Below, one piece after another: positions 1 to 8,921 of a stretch of DNA of 64,000 nt; within the stretch, counting starts at the first letter, position 1; the number at the start of each line of letters is the position of its first letter. A program made the position numbers and the translations under genes. The stretch covers positions 1 to 64,000 of the forward strand of contig JASGCO010000011.1 of assembly GCA_030054095.1 (NCBI GenBank), given 5' to 3'. The DNA is from Sediminibacterium sp. (GTDB taxonomy: Bacteria > Bacteroidota > Bacteroidia > B-17B0 > Aurantibacillaceae). Under the pieces are notes generated by a model. It saw nothing but the letters and a program-made list of their open reading frames with translations, made no database searches and was not told where the DNA came from.

Positions 1-11
1 GCCCAAAATCA

Positions 12-287
12 GTGTGGTATATGTTTCTTATGCCTTTCAATTTCATTGAAGATTTTTTCATCATGATAAACATTTCAAATTCATTGGAGGAAGAAGCAAG
101 ACACAATAGCAAATTAGAAAATATCAAAGATTTTGGTATGGTTACGGGCATTGGCTGGAGCATAGCGCAAATTTTATCTTTTATTCCAAACATGGCCGGT
201 CAGATAGCTGGTGGATTAGGCTTAGTCCTTTGGATAATGCATTGGCGTTTCATTATTAAAGTAAACAAACTACTAATCGTAAAATAA
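12..287 (+). CDS. Hypothetical small membrane protein, possibly 5'-partial
   Basis: Function is not recognised. The frame is open to the left edge of the window, so the gene may start outside it. The first in-window candidate is GTG at 12; an internal ATG at 63 would give a shorter protein starting MINISN. A charged segment (SLEEEARHNSKLENIKD) is followed by a hydrophobic stretch rich in Gly, Ile and Leu that could form one or two membrane segments, then a basic C-terminus. The stop lies seven bases before the thiolase gene, so the two could be co-transcribed. Confidence 0.45.
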   Translation: MWYMFLMPFNFIEDFFIMINISNSLEEEARHNSKLENIKDFGMVTGIGWSIAQILSFIPNMAGQIAGGLGLVLWIMHWRFIIKVNKLLIVK

Positions 288-294
288 AATTCAA

Positions 295-1470
295 ATGAAA
301 GAAGTATTTATCGTATCAGCCAAACGCACACCGATAGGTGGTTTTTTAGGCCATCTCTCAGGCGCAAGTGCCACAGAGTTGGGGGCAGTTGCTATTCGAA
401 ACGCTTATCATTTAATAGGATTAAACCCTGCTCATATTGATTCCGTTTATATGGGTAATGTATTATCGGCTAATTTGGGCCAGTCTCCTGCACGTCAGGC
501 ATCGAAATTGGCAGGGATTCCTGATAGGGTTGATTGTACAACCGTCAACAAAGTGTGCGCGGCAGGTATGAAAGCGGTAATAATTGGCGCACAACAAATT
601 CAACTAGGGTTAGAAAACCTTGTAGTGGCTGGAGGAATGGAAAGTATGAGTAACGCGCCGCATTATGTTATGTTTCGTAAGCAAACTAAGCTAGGCAGTG
701 AAACACTCACCGATGGGCTTTTAAAAGATGGTTTGACAGATGTGTACAATGGTTTTCACATGGGCAATGCTGCGGAGATGTGTGTCAGGAAGTATAATAT
801 CTCCCGTCAGGAACAAGATGCTTTCGCTTTAGCGTCTTACGAAAAGGCAGCCCGCGCGACTGAATCGGGTAAATTCAGAAATGAAATGATTCCTTTTAGA
901 GTTGCTCAGAAAACGGGAGAGTTTATTCTTGATAGCGATGAGGATATTACTAAAATTATTCCCGGAAAGGTATCTAAACTCAAACCAACTTTTCAAACTG
1001 ATGGCACTATTACCGCGGCAAATGCCAGTAATCTGAATGATGGAGCAGCCGCATTGATTTTAGCATCACAGGAGGCAGTTGAAAAATACGACCTGAAGCC
1101 AATGGCAAAAATAGTCGCTTACGCAGATGCCGCTTTAGCACCTGAATGGTTTACCATTGCGCCTGCTGAAGCAATTAAAAAAGTTCTTGTCATGGCTAAA
1201 CTTACGTTAAGCGATATTGATTTTTTTGAAATTAATGAAGCCTATGCAGCAGTTGTTTTAGCTAATCAACAAATTCTTGGTATTGATTCAAAGAATGTAA
1301 ATGTGTATGGTGGCGCGGTGGCTATGGGGCATCCATTAGGTGCATCCGGCGCACGTATTATGTGCACATTAACTTCTGTTTTAAGTCAGGAAGGAGGCAA
1401 ATACGGTATTGCTGCCATCTGTAATGGTGGTGGTGGCGCTTCTGCTATTCTCATTCAAAACTTAGGATGA
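295..1470 (+). CDS. Acetyl-CoA C-acetyltransferase (thiolase)
   Basis: This thiolase of 391 residues, normal for the family, condenses or cleaves acyl-CoA in the cytoplasm. The three catalytic elements are visible: acylated Cys88 in VNKVCAAGMK, His346 in GHPLGASGAR, and Cys376 in CNGGGGAS. The GGMESMSNAPH segment is typical of acetoacetyl-CoA thiolases. Whether it works in biosynthesis (acetoacetyl-CoA) or in degradation cannot be told from sequence. The downstream DinB and thioesterase genes follow at minimal spacing, so it probably heads or sits within a short operon. No beta-oxidation partner (FadB/FadE) is nearby. Confidence 0.93.
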   Translation: MKEVFIVSAKRTPIGGFLGHLSGASATELGAVAIRNAYHLIGLNPAHIDSVYMGNVLSANLGQSPARQASKLAGIPDRVDCTTVNKVCAAGMKAVIIGAQQIQLGLENLVVAGGMESMSNAPHYVMFRKQTKLGSETLTDGLLKDGLTDVYNGFHMGNAAEMCVRKYNISRQEQDAFALASYEKAARATESGKFRNEMIPFRVAQKTGEFILDSDEDITKIIPGKVSKLKPTFQTDGTITAANASNLNDGAAALILASQEAVEKYDLKPMAKIVAYADAALAPEWFTIAPAEAIKKVLVMAKLTLSDIDFFEINEAYAAVVLANQQILGIDSKNVNVYGGAVAMGHPLGASGARIMCTLTSVLSQEGGKYGIAAICNGGGGASAILIQNLG

Positions 1471-1473
1471 AAT

Positions 1474-1998
1474 ATGGAGCCATCAATAGAACATACAATT
1501 CAGATCCTTGCGCGTACTCCTGATGCGTTGCGCGCTCTATTATACAATGTAAATGAAGATTGGACGCGGGAAAATGAAGGAGGAGAAACCTGGTCTCCTT
1601 ATGATGTTATCGGACATTTAATCCATTGTGATGAGGATAATTGGATCCCCCGGATATCAGTTTTACTTTCTGATTCTGTTGTCAGAAAATTTGAACCATT
1701 GAACAGATTCGCTCAATTAGAAAAAAGCAAAGGGAAAAGTATGAACCAATTGCTGGATGAGTTTGCTGAAATTCGTTGTGCAAGTGTCGCTAAATTAAGG
1801 ACATTACCGATTACCGACGAGCATCTTTCCAAAACAGCTATTCACCCTGAATTGGGAGCGGTTACTCTATCACAATTGATAGCTACCTGGGTTGTGCACG
1901 ATTTAGATCACATTTCTCAAATTTCGCGTGTGATGGCAAAACACTTTAAGCATAAAGTTGGCCCCTGGATTCAATACTTGCCGATACTTAATCAATAA
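1474..1998 (+). CDS. DinB-superfamily protein
   Basis: The 174-residue protein has the four-helix DinB/YfiT-like pattern: a His in GHLIHCDE and a HDLDHISQ motif near the C-terminus, which are the usual metal-binding histidines of this superfamily. Members are putative metal-dependent enzymes, some being thiol-dependent transferases; the substrate is unknown. It starts three bases after the thiolase stop, and a second DinB-type gene of another subfamily follows 16 bases after its own stop. Confidence 0.82.
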   Translation: MEPSIEHTIQILARTPDALRALLYNVNEDWTRENEGGETWSPYDVIGHLIHCDEDNWIPRISVLLSDSVVRKFEPLNRFAQLEKSKGKSMNQLLDEFAEIRCASVAKLRTLPITDEHLSKTAIHPELGAVTLSQLIATWVVHDLDHISQISRVMAKHFKHKVGPWIQYLPILNQ

Positions 1999-2014
1999 TA
2001 TAAAAACTAAGACG

Positions 2015-2605
2015 ATGGAAGCAGATTATTTAAACAGCGTTATCAAACAATTTGAATACTACAAGCTACTTGGAGACAAAACAATGGCTCAACTACCTGA
2101 TGATAAACTAACATGGCAATATAATCAGGAAAGCAATAGTATCGCAACTATCATTAAGCATTTAAGCGGCAATATGCTTTCGCGTTGGACAGATTTTCTT
2201 ACCACAGATGGAGAAAAAGAATGGCGTAACCGTGATGCTGAATTTGATAATACTATTCTAACTAAAGCGGCAATTATTAAAACGTGGGAAGATGGGTGGA
2301 ATTGTTTTCTCGGTGCCTTAAAAAGGCTTAAAGAGGATGATTTGGCAAAAATAGTTTACATCCGTAATCAAGGACATACTGTAATTGAAGCAATCAATCG
2401 TCAGTTGGCACATTATCCTTACCATGTCGGACAAATCGTGTTTATTGGTAAAATGATTTTAAACGAAAACTGGCAATCACTTTCTATCCCAAAAGGTAAT
2501 TCAACGTCTTATAATGCTGCAAAATTCGCGAAAGGGAAGAGTAGGGCACATTTTACCGATGAATACCTGAAAAGTGAAGATACTAAAAATAGTGAAAATG
2601 GATAA
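2015..2605 (+). CDS. DUF1572-family protein (DinB superfamily)
   Basis: The 196-residue protein resembles DUF1572, a DinB-like helical family. Characteristic segments are TIIKHLSGNM, RWTDFL, and HYPYHVGQIVFIGK near residues 130-145, with conserved histidines that probably bind a metal. I start at ATG 2015 rather than at the in-frame upstream codon at 1958, which would overlap the preceding gene by 41 bases and add an unconserved extension. The 3' end overlaps the thioesterase start. The biochemical function of DUF1572 is not established. Confidence 0.8.
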   Translation: MEADYLNSVIKQFEYYKLLGDKTMAQLPDDKLTWQYNQESNSIATIIKHLSGNMLSRWTDFLTTDGEKEWRNRDAEFDNTILTKAAIIKTWEDGWNCFLGALKRLKEDDLAKIVYIRNQGHTVIEAINRQLAHYPYHVGQIVFIGKMILNENWQSLSIPKGNSTSYNAAKFAKGKSRAHFTDEYLKSEDTKNSENG

Positions 2606-3095
2606 AACACCTTCTTCTAACTACAAAGTGCGTTTCCACGACTGCGATATGTTCGGACATCTTAATAATGCGCGCTATTTCGATTACATGATTAACGCCC
2701 GTCAGGATCATTTAAAGGATGCTTATAACTTCGATTACAACAGTTATTACAAAAACAATTTGGGATGGGTTATTAGTAGTCACGAAATCCACTATCTGAA
2801 GCCCGCCTTATTTGAAGAAACTGTTTGCATTCAATCATCCTTATTAAGAGCCGATAGTGAAACTCTTTATGTAGAAATGATAATGATGAATGAAGCAAAA
2901 TCACATCTTAAAGCAATACTAAGATCAAAACTCACCTTCATTAATCTTAAAACAGGTCGCAAAGAACAACATGCTCCTGAGTTTATTCAATGGATTAATT
3001 CTTTGGTAATTGAAGATGCAGAAGTTGATGCGTCTATTCAGGATAGAATTAAACAACTGATATCTGATCTTAAAAGAAGTAAGCTGTCTACGTAA
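2598..3095 (+). CDS. Acyl-CoA thioesterase (4HBT hotdog family)
   Basis: The 165-residue protein opens with the 4HBT signature HDCDMFGHLNNARYFDYM near residues 13-30. In this family the Asp/His/Asn cluster positions the thioester for hydrolysis. It probably hydrolyses acyl-CoA or acyl-ACP in the cytoplasm. ATG 2598 is preferred over GTG 2574, because it overlaps the DUF1572 gene by only 8 bases and places the signature at the usual distance from the N-terminus. With the thiolase it suggests a small acyl-CoA operon; the substrate chain length is not predictable here. Confidence 0.87.
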   Translation: MDKTPSSNYKVRFHDCDMFGHLNNARYFDYMINARQDHLKDAYNFDYNSYYKNNLGWVISSHEIHYLKPALFEETVCIQSSLLRADSETLYVEMIMMNEAKSHLKAILRSKLTFINLKTGRKEQHAPEFIQWINSLVIEDAEVDASIQDRIKQLISDLKRSKLST

Positions 3096-3237
3096 TCAGT
3101 TATCAGCCATGGGTAAAAGTCAACAAAAATTTAATAACACAGATGCGGACTCTGCGAATTTTAGAGTTAAAGAAGCAGATTTTCATTCCCGAAATAATGA
3201 TTTGATTAATTTTAAGAATTAATCTTAATAAAACCAC

Positions 3238-3612
3238 ATGATTACAACAGAGACGGCCCAAAACTTTGCCATAGAATGGATTAAATCATGGAATAGTCAC
3301 GATTTGAATTCTATAATGGAACACTATGATGATGAAATTGAATTTTATTCGCCATTTATTCCTTTACTGAAATTTAATGATACAGGGCTCATTAGATCCA
3401 AAGCTGATTTAGCAAAATATTTTAAAATCGGACTCGATGCTTACCCTGATTTGGAATTTAAACTACACAATGTGTTTACAGGTATTAATACTGTTATAGT
3501 TTATTACACCTCTGTCAATAAAAGGATGGCAGCCGAAGTATTCCATTTAAACAAACAAGGTAAGGCCACAAAAGTGTTTTGTAATTACAGTAACGTTCAA
3601 TCGCTTTATTAA
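3238..3612 (+). CDS. NTF2-like / SnoaL-type protein
   Basis: The 124-residue protein has the cone-shaped NTF2-like fold pattern: an N-terminal helix ending in WIKSWNSHDLNSIMEHYDDEIEF, a central loop of variable residues, and a C-terminal beta sheet (VIVYYTSVNKRMAAEVFHLN). Such proteins are isomerases, cyclases or ligand-binding proteins; no function is predictable. It is separated from the thioesterase gene by 142 bases that hold only a 37-codon reading frame (3109-3222) of doubtful reality. Confidence 0.75.
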   Translation: MITTETAQNFAIEWIKSWNSHDLNSIMEHYDDEIEFYSPFIPLLKFNDTGLIRSKADLAKYFKIGLDAYPDLEFKLHNVFTGINTVIVYYTSVNKRMAAEVFHLNKQGKATKVFCNYSNVQSLY

Positions 3613-3620
3613 TAATTAAA

Positions 3621-3952
3621 CCATATCTGTATTACAAAGCAAGCATCGCAATCCTTGTTATCGTTGGTTTATTTGCTGCTTTTGTGTCTGGTAATATAGT
3701 TGGTGATATGACAAGTATCGGAACAGTGTTCGCTTTTATTCTCGTAAGTAGTTATTGTACTTCGGAACAAAGAACCTGACTTAAAACGTGAATTCAAAAC
3801 ACCATTTGTTCCTTGTGTACCAATTGCCGGCATTTTAGTTTGCATGGCAATGATTTATGGACTCGGCTGGGCTAACTGGCTTCGGTTAGGCATTTGGTTA
3901 ATGGGTAGGTATGGTTATCTACTTTTTTTACAGTAAAAAGAATAGTAGATAA
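3621..3952 (+). pseudogene. 3' remnant of an APC-family amino-acid permease
   Basis: Stitching two frames gives a recognisable permease C-terminus. From 3627 one frame reads LYYKASIAILVIVGLFAAF, then SGNIVGDMTSIGTVFAFILV. The +1 frame from 3748 continues VVIVLRNKEPDLKREFKTPF and VPIAGILVCMAMIYGLGWAN. A further shift near 3898-3902 continues with WVGMVIYFFYSKKNSR and a stop at 3950-3952. The order EMTSIGT-like loop, E-P-x-x-x-R-x-F-K-T-P, then two membrane segments is that of cationic amino-acid permeases. The upstream two-thirds of the gene are absent and at least two frameshifts are needed, so this is a decayed fragment. The remaining bases to 4141 hold no gene. Confidence 0.85.
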
Positions 3953-4057
3953 AATAACCATTGACCTTATAGCATAATATGGATTTAAAGTAGCGGAAGG
4001 GGGTAGAGTAAATGACAACGAACTGCATGTTACTGTTTACCCATAAGTGGAAAGACT

Positions 4058-4087
4058 CCCCTTTTAAAGCGCGATCTTGAAAAGGGG
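4058..4087 (-). terminator. Inverted repeat, weak terminator candidate
   Basis: CCCCTTTT (4058-4065) pairs perfectly with AAAAGGGG (4080-4087) across a 14-base loop. It lies 54 bases beyond the DoxX stop on the minus strand. No T-run follows, so it is at best a weak terminator. Confidence 0.35.
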
Positions 4088-4141
4088 CATTCAGTTATAG
4101 CAGTACTGATTGAACACTGCAATTTCCGTCTTAGTTTTGTA

Positions 4142-4546
4142 TTATGAATTTCTTGGATGAATGGGCACTTTTTTAAACCTGCCCCAGGCAATAAATACGG
4201 TTATCGCAAAGAAAATAAGTGTTGGCAAAGTAGGTTCGTTATGCGAAATATGGTATTGAGTAGCCAGGATCATAACAACCGAAAGGCCTGATGCTGCCAG
4301 AGGGGTTAATATGGGCCATATACGCAAGGCTGCGGGTAAAATTAGTCCAATTGCGGCGAGTACTTCGGTTATGCCAATAAAGCGTACCATGCCTGCACTG
4401 TATTCCGAGACGAAGGACATGGCTGTTAACTGATCAATTGGCATGATGAGTTTCATAAAACCGGCCATGCCAAATGCAGCGGCTAGTAAACCCTGTGCAA
4501 TCCACAAACCAATGTGAAGTGCTTTTGATTTTTTTTGTTCTGTCAT
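4142..4546 (-). CDS. DoxX-family membrane protein
   Basis: The 134-residue protein has four predicted hydrophobic helices: IGLWIAQGLLAAAFGMAGFM near the start, then segments around residues 45-65, 75-95 and 105-125. The GMAGFMKL motif, the FIGITEVLAAIGLILP segment and overall length fit DoxX/DoxD-like proteins of the inner membrane, some of which link to thiol or quinone redox chemistry. It follows the pirin gene by 33 bases on the same strand and is probably co-transcribed with it under the HxlR regulator. Confidence 0.85.
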   Translation of the reverse strand: MTEQKKSKALHIGLWIAQGLLAAAFGMAGFMKLIMPIDQLTAMSFVSEYSAGMVRFIGITEVLAAIGLILPAALRIWPILTPLAASGLSVVMILATQYHISHNEPTLPTLIFFAITVFIAWGRFKKVPIHPRNS

Positions 4547-4579
4547 TTTATGTATTGTTTTGATTAATAACTATTACGC

Positions 4580-5446
4580 TTAACGATAAATTATTTCCCC
4601 ATATTTTCCACTCCGATAATCGGCATGGGCCTGATATATCTCATCTTGAGTGTTCATAACAAAGGGGCCTTGCGCTACAAAGGGTTCTGTATATTTTTCG
4701 CCGCCAAACAAAAGAATGTCAGCTTCTGTTGCTAAGTGATTTGTAATTTCTATTTCGCCCTTTTTATCATCAAAGCCTATTAACTGACCCGAGAAATATA
4801 CACTATCATTAATGGTAGTGTCATGTTGCGGTAGAAAAACGGCATATTCTAAACCGTCTTCAGCAGGCAATGTAAATGTTTTTCCCTCATTAATACGTAT
4901 ATGATAGAGGTATTGTCTGGCATAAGTTGGTATTTGGGATGTATGCCCACTAAATTCGCCAAGAATAACTTTTAAGAAACCCGCATTATTGTCTAATGCC
5001 AGCAACGGCAATTCATTTGCCTGAACAGCCATATAGTCGGGGTTTTCTTTTTTATGTTTGGCTGGAAGATTAACCCAAAATTGAAAGCCATGATTAAGCA
5101 AGCCATCCGTTTTCGAATCGGCATTTACTATTTCATTGTGTATGATACCATTTCCTGATTTCATCCATTGTACGCCGCCTGAGTAGATGGTAGCATGATT
5201 TCCACGACTATCGAAATGTTCTGCTTCGCCATTGAGTATATAAGTTAATGTTGCAATGCCGCGATGTGGATGCGCCATGTTTTTATTTACTACCATTTTG
5301 TGTTTCCTGGCAAAGGGCGCTATATAATCCAGAAACACAAAGTGCCCAATATGATGGGTAAAAGGATTAGGTAGTACCCTTGAAACAGTTATTTCACCTA
5401 CATTGGAAGGGTGTCCGCTTATTTTAAATATTACGTGTTTCTTCAT
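4580..5446 (-). CDS. Pirin-family protein
   Basis: The 288-residue bicupin has the pirin hallmark HPHRGIATLTYILNGEAEHFD in its N-terminal cupin and GVQWMKSGNGIIHNE just after, which carry the His and Glu metal ligands. The C-terminal part contains the second cupin and the LLFGGEKYTEPFVAQGPFVMN pirin tail. Family members bind Fe or Ni and some oxidise quercetin-like substrates or act as redox sensors. It diverges from an HxlR regulator across 121 bases and is followed by doxX, which suggests a redox- or electrophile-responsive unit. Confidence 0.92.
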   Translation of the reverse strand: MKKHVIFKISGHPSNVGEITVSRVLPNPFTHHIGHFVFLDYIAPFARKHKMVVNKNMAHPHRGIATLTYILNGEAEHFDSRGNHATIYSGGVQWMKSGNGIIHNEIVNADSKTDGLLNHGFQFWVNLPAKHKKENPDYMAVQANELPLLALDNNAGFLKVILGEFSGHTSQIPTYARQYLYHIRINEGKTFTLPAEDGLEYAVFLPQHDTTINDSVYFSGQLIGFDDKKGEIEITNHLATEADILLFGGEKYTEPFVAQGPFVMNTQDEIYQAHADYRSGKYGEIIYR

Positions 5447-5511
5447 TTACGCGTTTTACCCTTCTTTTTTGGGAATTACTACTACAAATTTATGTATATT
5501 TGGTTTCCATA

Positions 5512-5560
5512 GGTAATCAGTTACCTTATTGTAATCAGTAACCTTTAGGTAATCAAAACA
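5512..5560. promoter_or_regulatory. Repeated operator-like boxes upstream of the HxlR gene
   Basis: Two direct copies, GGTAATCAGTTACC (5512-5525) and TGTAATCAGTAACC (5530-5543), are followed by a partial third, AGGTAATC (5548-5555). The first is itself an inverted repeat, AGGTAA-TCAG-TTACCT. The cluster ends just before the HxlR start at 5568 and sits in the divergent pirin/HxlR promoter region. HxlR-type winged-helix dimers usually bind such dyads, so autoregulation plus control of pirin-doxX is inferred. Confidence 0.65.
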
Positions 5561-5567
5561 GGAATTT

Positions 5568-5912
5568 ATGAAAAGGAAAGATCATAAGGAATGTATGTCT
5601 TCCTTATTGCCAGTGCGCGATACGCTTGAAATAATCGGAGGCAAATGGAAACTTTTAGTGTTAATTTCCATAGCGGAAGGCAATAAGCACTTCAGGGAAA
5701 TTGAACGAAGTATTCCTAAGTTGTCCACAAAGGTCTTATCAAAGGAATTGAAAGAACTGGAAGGAAATAAATTAATTACACGGACCATTATTAATGGTTT
5801 CCCGGTTCGAACCGAATACAGAGTCACTAAACATGCAACTACTTTACAAAAAGTTATAAAAGCCTTGCACGATTGGGGATTAACACATCGCAAAGAGATA
5901 TTGGGGAAATAA
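5568..5912 (+). CDS. HxlR-family winged-helix transcriptional regulator
   Basis: The 114-residue protein carries the HxlR/MarR-like winged helix: the core begins CMSSLLPVRDTLEIIGGKWK, continues HFREIERSIPKLSTKVLSKE for the helix-turn-helix, and ends with the wing TEYRVTKHA. Cys9, near the N-terminus, is at the position used by many HxlR proteins to sense aldehydes, quinones or disulfide stress. It is divergent to pirin-doxX and its own promoter region holds repeated dyads, so it likely controls both directions. The effector is unknown. Confidence 0.92.
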   Translation: MKRKDHKECMSSLLPVRDTLEIIGGKWKLLVLISIAEGNKHFREIERSIPKLSTKVLSKELKELEGNKLITRTIINGFPVRTEYRVTKHATTLQKVIKALHDWGLTHRKEILGK

Positions 5913-6087
5913 AGCACCGGTTTGTAAAACAAAGAGCGACAACGGGTACAATGGTACAGAACGATGGCATTTTGGTTAACACACCTTAAGTAAGGTGAAC
6001 TTAGAAGGAAGAAAAGTAGTACTTATGCGGTTCATAAAACTGTTGTGGTGGTTAAGCAAGAGTGATAAGTGTCATTGTCCGGTGGCA

Positions 6088-7377
6088 TTACGCTAACCAT
6101 AATGTGCGGTATTCTTTTTTTGGGTCGTAGTTTCTGGCCTGCAATTCAATGTTAAAATACCGGTCTTTTCTCGGATCGTTGCCAACACCAGCTATATATG
6201 CCCAGTTACCCCAATTGCTGCACACATCGTAATCAATAAGTTGTTGTTCAAAATAAGCGGCACCATAGCGCCAGTCTATTTTTAAATCATTGCATAAATA
6301 GCTGGCCACATTTTGCCGGCCCCTGTTACTTATAAAACCGGTTTGTTTTAGTTCAAGCATATTGGCATCAATAAAATCGTTACCTGTTTTACCATTCACC
6401 CAGGTTGCCAGCTTGGTGTTGTCATGGTTGAATGCCTTTGTGTCAGATGAACCGATACCGTTTTTTTTTAAATAGCTTGAATGATGTTTTTTCATCATAA
6501 ACCGGAAAAAGTCGCGCCATAACAGTTCAAAATACAGCCAGTAGGTTGACGCGTTGCTCCCGTGAATAGATTCGTAGCTTTTTATTTCGTGGTAAACTTC
6601 ACGTGGAGATAGGCAGCCAAGCGCCAGCCAGGGCGAAAGTTTGGAAGAGTAATCGCAACCAATCAGTCCGTTTCTGGTTTCTTTGTAGTTGGAAATCAGA
6701 CGCGTGTCATAAAAATAATAATGTATCCTTTTCAGTGCCTGACTTTCGCCTCCCATAAACGGAAAGGCCGTTCGCTTATCGGGGTGGATTTCAGTTATGC
6801 CACACTGACTAAAATCAGGTAATGAAAAAGCGGGAAGCTCCGGGGAGGGTATGGTTGACGGCTTATCAAAAGTTGGACGAACAGACACTTCGTGTTCTAC
6901 TTTGCTCCTGAATTTTGTGAAAACATCCGGTATGTCTTTCAAGGCAAACGGTAAGTCGGTAGCAACATATAAGGTGCTTGTGCTGTAGGTTTCAACGGTA
7001 CAATGGTGTTTCCATACTTCTTTTTCTACTTTTCCGAGTGTTAGTAGTTCTTCGTAAGCCACTTCTTTTTTTGTGTAAATTTTTTCGGCTTTGTAACGTA
7101 ACACAATTTTAGGAATTTCCTCTTCAGGAATGCCATATACAACGAGCAGACCTGAGCCTGTTTTTTGTAGTTCGTTATGTAAATCGTTCAGCGCTTCAAA
7201 CAAAAATTTGAGACGGAAAAAATTGATCTTTTTAAAGCCAAATAGCGTTGCTTCAAATAAACGTTTGTCTATACAATAAACGGGAATTATGGTAGTACTA
7301 TGTTTGATAGCTTTTACCAGTGTTTCGTTGTCATGCAGCCGAAGATCATTTTTAAACCAAACAACAGAGGTACTCAT
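6088..7377 (-). CDS. Cryptochrome DASH / photolyase
   Basis: The 429-residue protein has the photolyase/cryptochrome architecture. An N-terminal alpha/beta antenna domain begins SVVWFKNDLRLHDNETLVKA, and a C-terminal FAD-binding helical domain contains DYSSKLSPWLALGCLSPREV, YWLYFELLWRDFF and GRQNVASYLCNDLKIDWRYG. The WLALGCLSPR and YELLWRDFFRFM segments resemble CRY-DASH enzymes, which repair cyclobutane dimers mainly in single-stranded DNA. It is the last gene of the light operon and starts two bases after the FeS photolyase stop. A class I photolyase of different specificity is the alternative. Confidence 0.9.
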   Translation of the reverse strand: MSTSVVWFKNDLRLHDNETLVKAIKHSTTIIPVYCIDKRLFEATLFGFKKINFFRLKFLFEALNDLHNELQKTGSGLLVVYGIPEEEIPKIVLRYKAEKIYTKKEVAYEELLTLGKVEKEVWKHHCTVETYSTSTLYVATDLPFALKDIPDVFTKFRSKVEHEVSVRPTFDKPSTIPSPELPAFSLPDFSQCGITEIHPDKRTAFPFMGGESQALKRIHYYFYDTRLISNYKETRNGLIGCDYSSKLSPWLALGCLSPREVYHEIKSYESIHGSNASTYWLYFELLWRDFFRFMMKKHHSSYLKKNGIGSSDTKAFNHDNTKLATWVNGKTGNDFIDANMLELKQTGFISNRGRQNVASYLCNDLKIDWRYGAAYFEQQLIDYDVCSNWGNWAYIAGVGNDPRKDRYFNIELQARNYDPKKEYRTLWLA

Positions 7378-7379
7378 AG

Positions 7380-8921
7380 CTATAGGTTATTAATGTTATG
7401 TAAATACCATTTAGCCTGTTTTAAAATGGCAGTTTTGTCATCTTCATTCATCCGGTTCCATACAGTGTACATCATACCTATTCGAGGATTAGTTGCCAGT
7501 TTATCTGCATGCCGGTTATAAAAATCCCAGTATAAACTATTAAACGGACAGGCATTATGCCCCGTTTTTTTGCTTTTATCATAAAAGCAGCCCTCGCAAT
7601 AGTTACTCATTTTATGAATGTAAGCCGCTGAACTAACATACGGTTTAGTGCCAACAATACCACCATCAGCAAACTGACTCATGCCGCGTGTATTGGTGAT
7701 TTCTACCCAGTCCAGCGCATCAATGTAAATGCCTAAATACCATTCATCTACCTGAGTAGGTTCTGTTCCGGACAGCAGGGCAAAATTACCTGTAATCATT
7801 AACCGTTGAATGTGATGGGCATAGGCATGGGTCAACGATTGCTTTATGGCATGTTTCAGGCAATTCATTTTTGTAGCGCCATCCCAATACCATTTTGGTA
7901 AATTGTTTTTATGATTAAAAAAGTTCAATTGATTATAAGCAGGCATGTGCATCCAGTAGATGCCCCGCATGTATTCCCGCCAGCCAATTATCTGTCTTAC
8001 AAAACCTTCAATCTGATTATAGTCAATGGCTGAGTGATTAGAGTTGTAGGCACTGATGGCTGCGTCAACGACTTCTTTCGGTGAAAGTAATTTTGTGTTG
8101 AGTGAAAATGACAGACGGGAATGGTATAAACTCCATTCTTCCGTCATCATCGCGTCCTGATAGGTGCCAAACAAGGGCAAGCAGTTCCTGGTAAAGTAAT
8201 GCAGTAATGCTAGGGATTGAGCACGGTTAACTGGCCATATAAACGTTTTAACGTTTATATACCCCATAGTTTTAATGGTGGTTTTTTGCAACTCATTATA
8301 AATCGCTTCTACGTTATTATTAAACGACAACGGTTCGGGAGGCTTGTGGTATTTGGGAAGTTTTTTTCTGTTGGCTTCATCAAAATTCCATTTATCGTGC
8401 AGTGGTTTGTCTCCCCGCATCAGCACATTATGTTTTTTGCGCATGGCACGATAGAACGTTTCCATTAACAGTTGCTTTTTACCTTCAAAGAGTGTTTGTA
8501 GCTCCGTTTGTGTGGTATAAAAATGTTCAGTGTCGAATGAAGTAGTGGGAATGCTGAGCTCTGAGCTAAGCTTTTTCAGAATTTGGTCAACCCTGTACTC
8601 ATCAGGCAACAAGTATTGAAACGAGGTAATGTGATGAGTAGTCACCAATGCCTTGATGTTTTGCTCAAATGATTGAAGGTTGTTGGGATCGTTTATTGTC
8701 AGATAAATAACCGAATGACCTTTTTCGGTCAGCCAGTCGGCAAACGCTCTCATAGCAGCAAAAAAAGCGATGATTTTCTGGATATGGTGTGTAACGTAAT
8801 CGGTTTCCGTTCTGATTTCCATCATTACGTAAAGGATGGAAGGATCCGCATGTTTAAACCAGGAGTGCTGGCTGTTAAGCTGGTCTCCTAGTATCAAACG
8901 GAGTAGTTTAGGCTGACTCAT
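7380..8921 (-). CDS. FeS-type bacterial (6-4) photolyase / cryptochrome
   Basis: This protein of about 513 residues belongs to the photolyase-related FeS-BCP group (PhrB of Agrobacterium), which repairs (6-4) photoproducts with FAD and a [4Fe-4S] cluster. The N-terminal antenna domain starts [17 protein letters not shown]. The C-terminal region has [31 protein letters not shown] and [17 protein letters not shown]. The Cys-x2-Cys-x12-Cys spacing plus the upstream Cys matches the four cluster ligands of the family. ATG 8921 is chosen because it overlaps the DUF2256 stop as ATGA; the ATG at 8942 would overlap that gene by 25 bases. Confidence 0.9.
   Translation of the reverse strand: MSQPKLLRLILGDQLNSQHSWFKHADPSILYVMMEIRTETDYVTHHIQKIIAFFAAMRAFADWLTEKGHSVIYLTINDPNNLQSFEQNIKALVTTHHITSFQYLLPDEYRVDQILKKLSSELSIPTTSFDTEHFYTTQTELQTLFEGKKQLLMETFYRAMRKKHNVLMRGDKPLHDKWNFDEANRKKLPKYHKPPEPLSFNNNVEAIYNELQKTTIKTMGYINVKTFIWPVNRAQSLALLHYFTRNCLPLFGTYQDAMMTEEWSLYHSRLSFSLNTKLLSPKEVVDAAISAYNSNHSAIDYNQIEGFVRQIIGWREYMRGIYWMHMPAYNQLNFFNHKNNLPKWYWDGATKMNCLKHAIKQSLTHAYAHHIQRLMITGNFALLSGTEPTQVDEWYLGIYIDALDWVEITNTRGMSQFADGGIVGTKPYVSSAAYIHKMSNYCEGCFYDKSKKTGHNACPFNSLYWDFYNRHADKLATNPRIGMMYTVWNRMNEDDKTAILKQAKWYLHNINNL

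Noticed and set aside
3109-3222. 37-codon frame between thioesterase and NTF2-like genes
   Set aside because: Short, no recognisable features, no clear ribosome binding site.
5582-5932. Minus-strand open frame opposite HxlR
   Set aside because: The plus-strand frame encodes a clear HxlR protein; the antisense frame shows no family features.
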